The position numbers and the translations under genes were made by a program. This document shows, piece after piece, positions 6,829 to 7,575 of a DNA stretch of 7,575 nt. The DNA is taken from positions 1-7,575 of the forward strand of contig JAIKYL010000103.1 of the NCBI GenBank assembly GCA_024683255.1, written 5' to 3'. The notes beneath the pieces were generated by a model that was not told the DNA's origin, searched no databases, and saw only the letters and a list, made by a program, of their open reading frames with translations. Position 1 is the stretch's first letter. Each line of letters starts with the position of its first letter. Origin of the DNA: Bacteroidales bacterium. Lineage in GTDB: Bacteria; Bacteroidota; Bacteroidia; Bacteroidales; UBA932.

Positions 6829-7446
6829 ATGAAAATATTACCTAAAATAACGTTGCTGGCCGCGCTGGTATGTGCGGCAGCCTGCGGACAGGCGCCCGCT
6901 TCCAACAGCGAGCCCTCCGCCCTGGATGTGATTATGAGCCGGAAGAGCGTTCGCTCCTACACGGACCAGAATGTGACCGAGGCCCAGGTAGAAACCATCC
7001 TGAAGGCCGCCATGGCCGCTCCCACCGGCATGAACATGCAGCCCTGGCGCTTTGTGGTGGTGCGGGACCAGGCCGTGAAAGACGTGCTGGCCGGCCCCCG
7101 CGGCGGGATGATTGCCCAGGCCCCGGTTGTGATTGTGGTCTGCGGTGAGACTTCCTTCACCCGAAACGGACAGGACGGACAGAGCGTCACCGTCCCCAAC
7201 GGCAACTGGACGGCCGACTGCGCCGCCGCTACGGAGAATCTCCTGCTAGCCGTGGAAGCCATGGGCCTGGGAGCCTGCTGGACCGCCTGCTACCCGTACG
7301 AAGACCGGATGAATCCCGCCCGTGAGGTGCTGGGTCTCCCGGAGAACGTGAGCCCGTACTGCGTGGTGCCGATGGGCTACCCCGCCGGGGACGACAAGCC
7401 CAAGGACAAGTGGAAGCCCGAGAACATCCACTACGACAAGTGGTAG
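6829..7446 (+). CDS. Nitroreductase-family flavoprotein with lipoprotein-type signal peptide
   Basis: The 205-residue product combines a signal peptide with a nitroreductase fold. The N-terminus (MKILPKITLLAALVCAAACG) has a basic start, a hydrophobic core and a likely lipidated Cys19 (AAAC; a relaxed lipobox). The residues after it (GQAPASNSE) lack the acidic cluster associated with surface export in Bacteroidota, so a periplasm-facing anchor is more likely. Family features are RKSVRSY at 38-44 (FMN phosphate contact region), AAPTGMNMQPWRFVVV at 63-78, and ENLLLAVEAMGLGACW at 136-151; the end, IHYDKW, is also typical. Such enzymes are usually FMN-dependent NAD(P)H oxidoreductases acting on nitroaromatics, quinones or similar acceptors; the substrate here is unknown. 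An exported member raises the question of how it gets its flavin and electrons. It is transcribed divergently from the GH2 gene, and its stop is 1 bp from that of the converging gene. Confidence 0.93.
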   Translation: MKILPKITLLAALVCAAACGQAPASNSEPSALDVIMSRKSVRSYTDQNVTEAQVETILKAAMAAPTGMNMQPWRFVVVRDQAVKDVLAGPRGGMIAQAPVVIVVCGETSFTRNGQDGQSVTVPNGNWTADCAAATENLLLAVEAMGLGACWTACYPYEDRMNPAREVLGLPENVSPYCVVPMGYPAGDDKPKDKWKPENIHYDKW

Positions 7447-7447
7447 C

Positions 7448-7575
7448 CTAGAAGGTTACCCGCCAGCTGAAATTGGGAAGGACTGGGAGGAGTGCCATCT
7501 CCTTCCAGCCTTTCGTTTCTGCGTCGTAATACAGCATAAAGGGATTGAAGTGGTTGGTGGCGTTGCAAACGCCCA
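7448..7575 (-). CDS. C-terminal end of a probable TonB-dependent receptor or related outer-membrane protein (partial)
   Basis: Reading the minus strand from the window edge to the TAG at 7450-7448 gives an open frame of 41 residues. It contains NATNHFNPFMLYYD and ends LPNFSWRVTF before the stop. The pattern is an N-x-x-N-x-F-N-P-F segment, a YYD strand, KGWKE, then a final strand ending in Phe. That is how many Bacteroidota TonB-dependent receptors and large outer-membrane barrels finish; the terminal Phe is the usual barrel-assembly signal. The rest of the gene, including any plug or carboxypeptidase-like domain, lies outside the window, so substrate and exact family cannot be stated. It converges on the nitroreductase gene with a single base (7447) between the two stop codons. 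Confidence 0.68.
   Translation of the reverse strand, partial: GVCNATNHFNPFMLYYDAETKGWKEMALLPVLPNFSWRVTF

Overview
The window looks like a chromosome segment from a member of the Bacteroidales (phylum Bacteroidota). Four things point there. The ribosomal genes run rpsL-rpsG-fusA-rpsJ with no tuf between fusA and rpsJ. The start codons lack Shine-Dalgarno sequences. Three intergenic sites fit the Bacteroidota housekeeping promoter (TTTG, about 18-20 bp, TAnnTTTG). The accessory genes are types common in this group: a multidomain GH2 enzyme, an outer-membrane barrel and a TonB-dependent-receptor-like C-terminus. Coding DNA is clearly GC-rich and the intergenic stretches are AT-rich. Genus cannot be fixed from the sequence alone.

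Layout. Positions 1-3264 (minus strand) hold the str operon, transcribed rpsL (S12), rpsG (S7), fusA (EF-G), then rpsJ (S10, cut by the window edge), with gaps of 12-31 bp. The 129-bp gap before rpsL holds a near-ideal promoter and a 9-bp-arm hairpin at the predicted 5' end of the mRNA. Positions 3394-6688 (minus) hold a probable two-gene unit: a secreted GH2 glycosidase (beta-galactosidase-like) followed 10 nt later by an outer-membrane beta-barrel protein of unknown function. Position 6829 onward (plus) encodes a lipoprotein-type nitroreductase, transcribed divergently from the GH2 gene. The last 128 bp (minus) are the 3' end of a gene whose product ends like a TonB-dependent receptor. It converges on the nitroreductase gene with 1 bp between the two stop codons.

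The ribosomal and EF-G genes act together in translation. The GH2 enzyme and barrel are probably co-expressed envelope functions, but no SusC/SusD pair is seen beside them.

I found no CRISPR, mobile element, RNA gene or clearly new multi-gene system. The most notable signal is a perfect 10-bp inverted repeat with a 6-bp spacer in the divergent GH2/nitroreductase promoter region. Its core matches the CRP-type pattern TGTGA-N6-TCACA, and both flanking promoters appear to make leaderless or nearly leaderless mRNAs.
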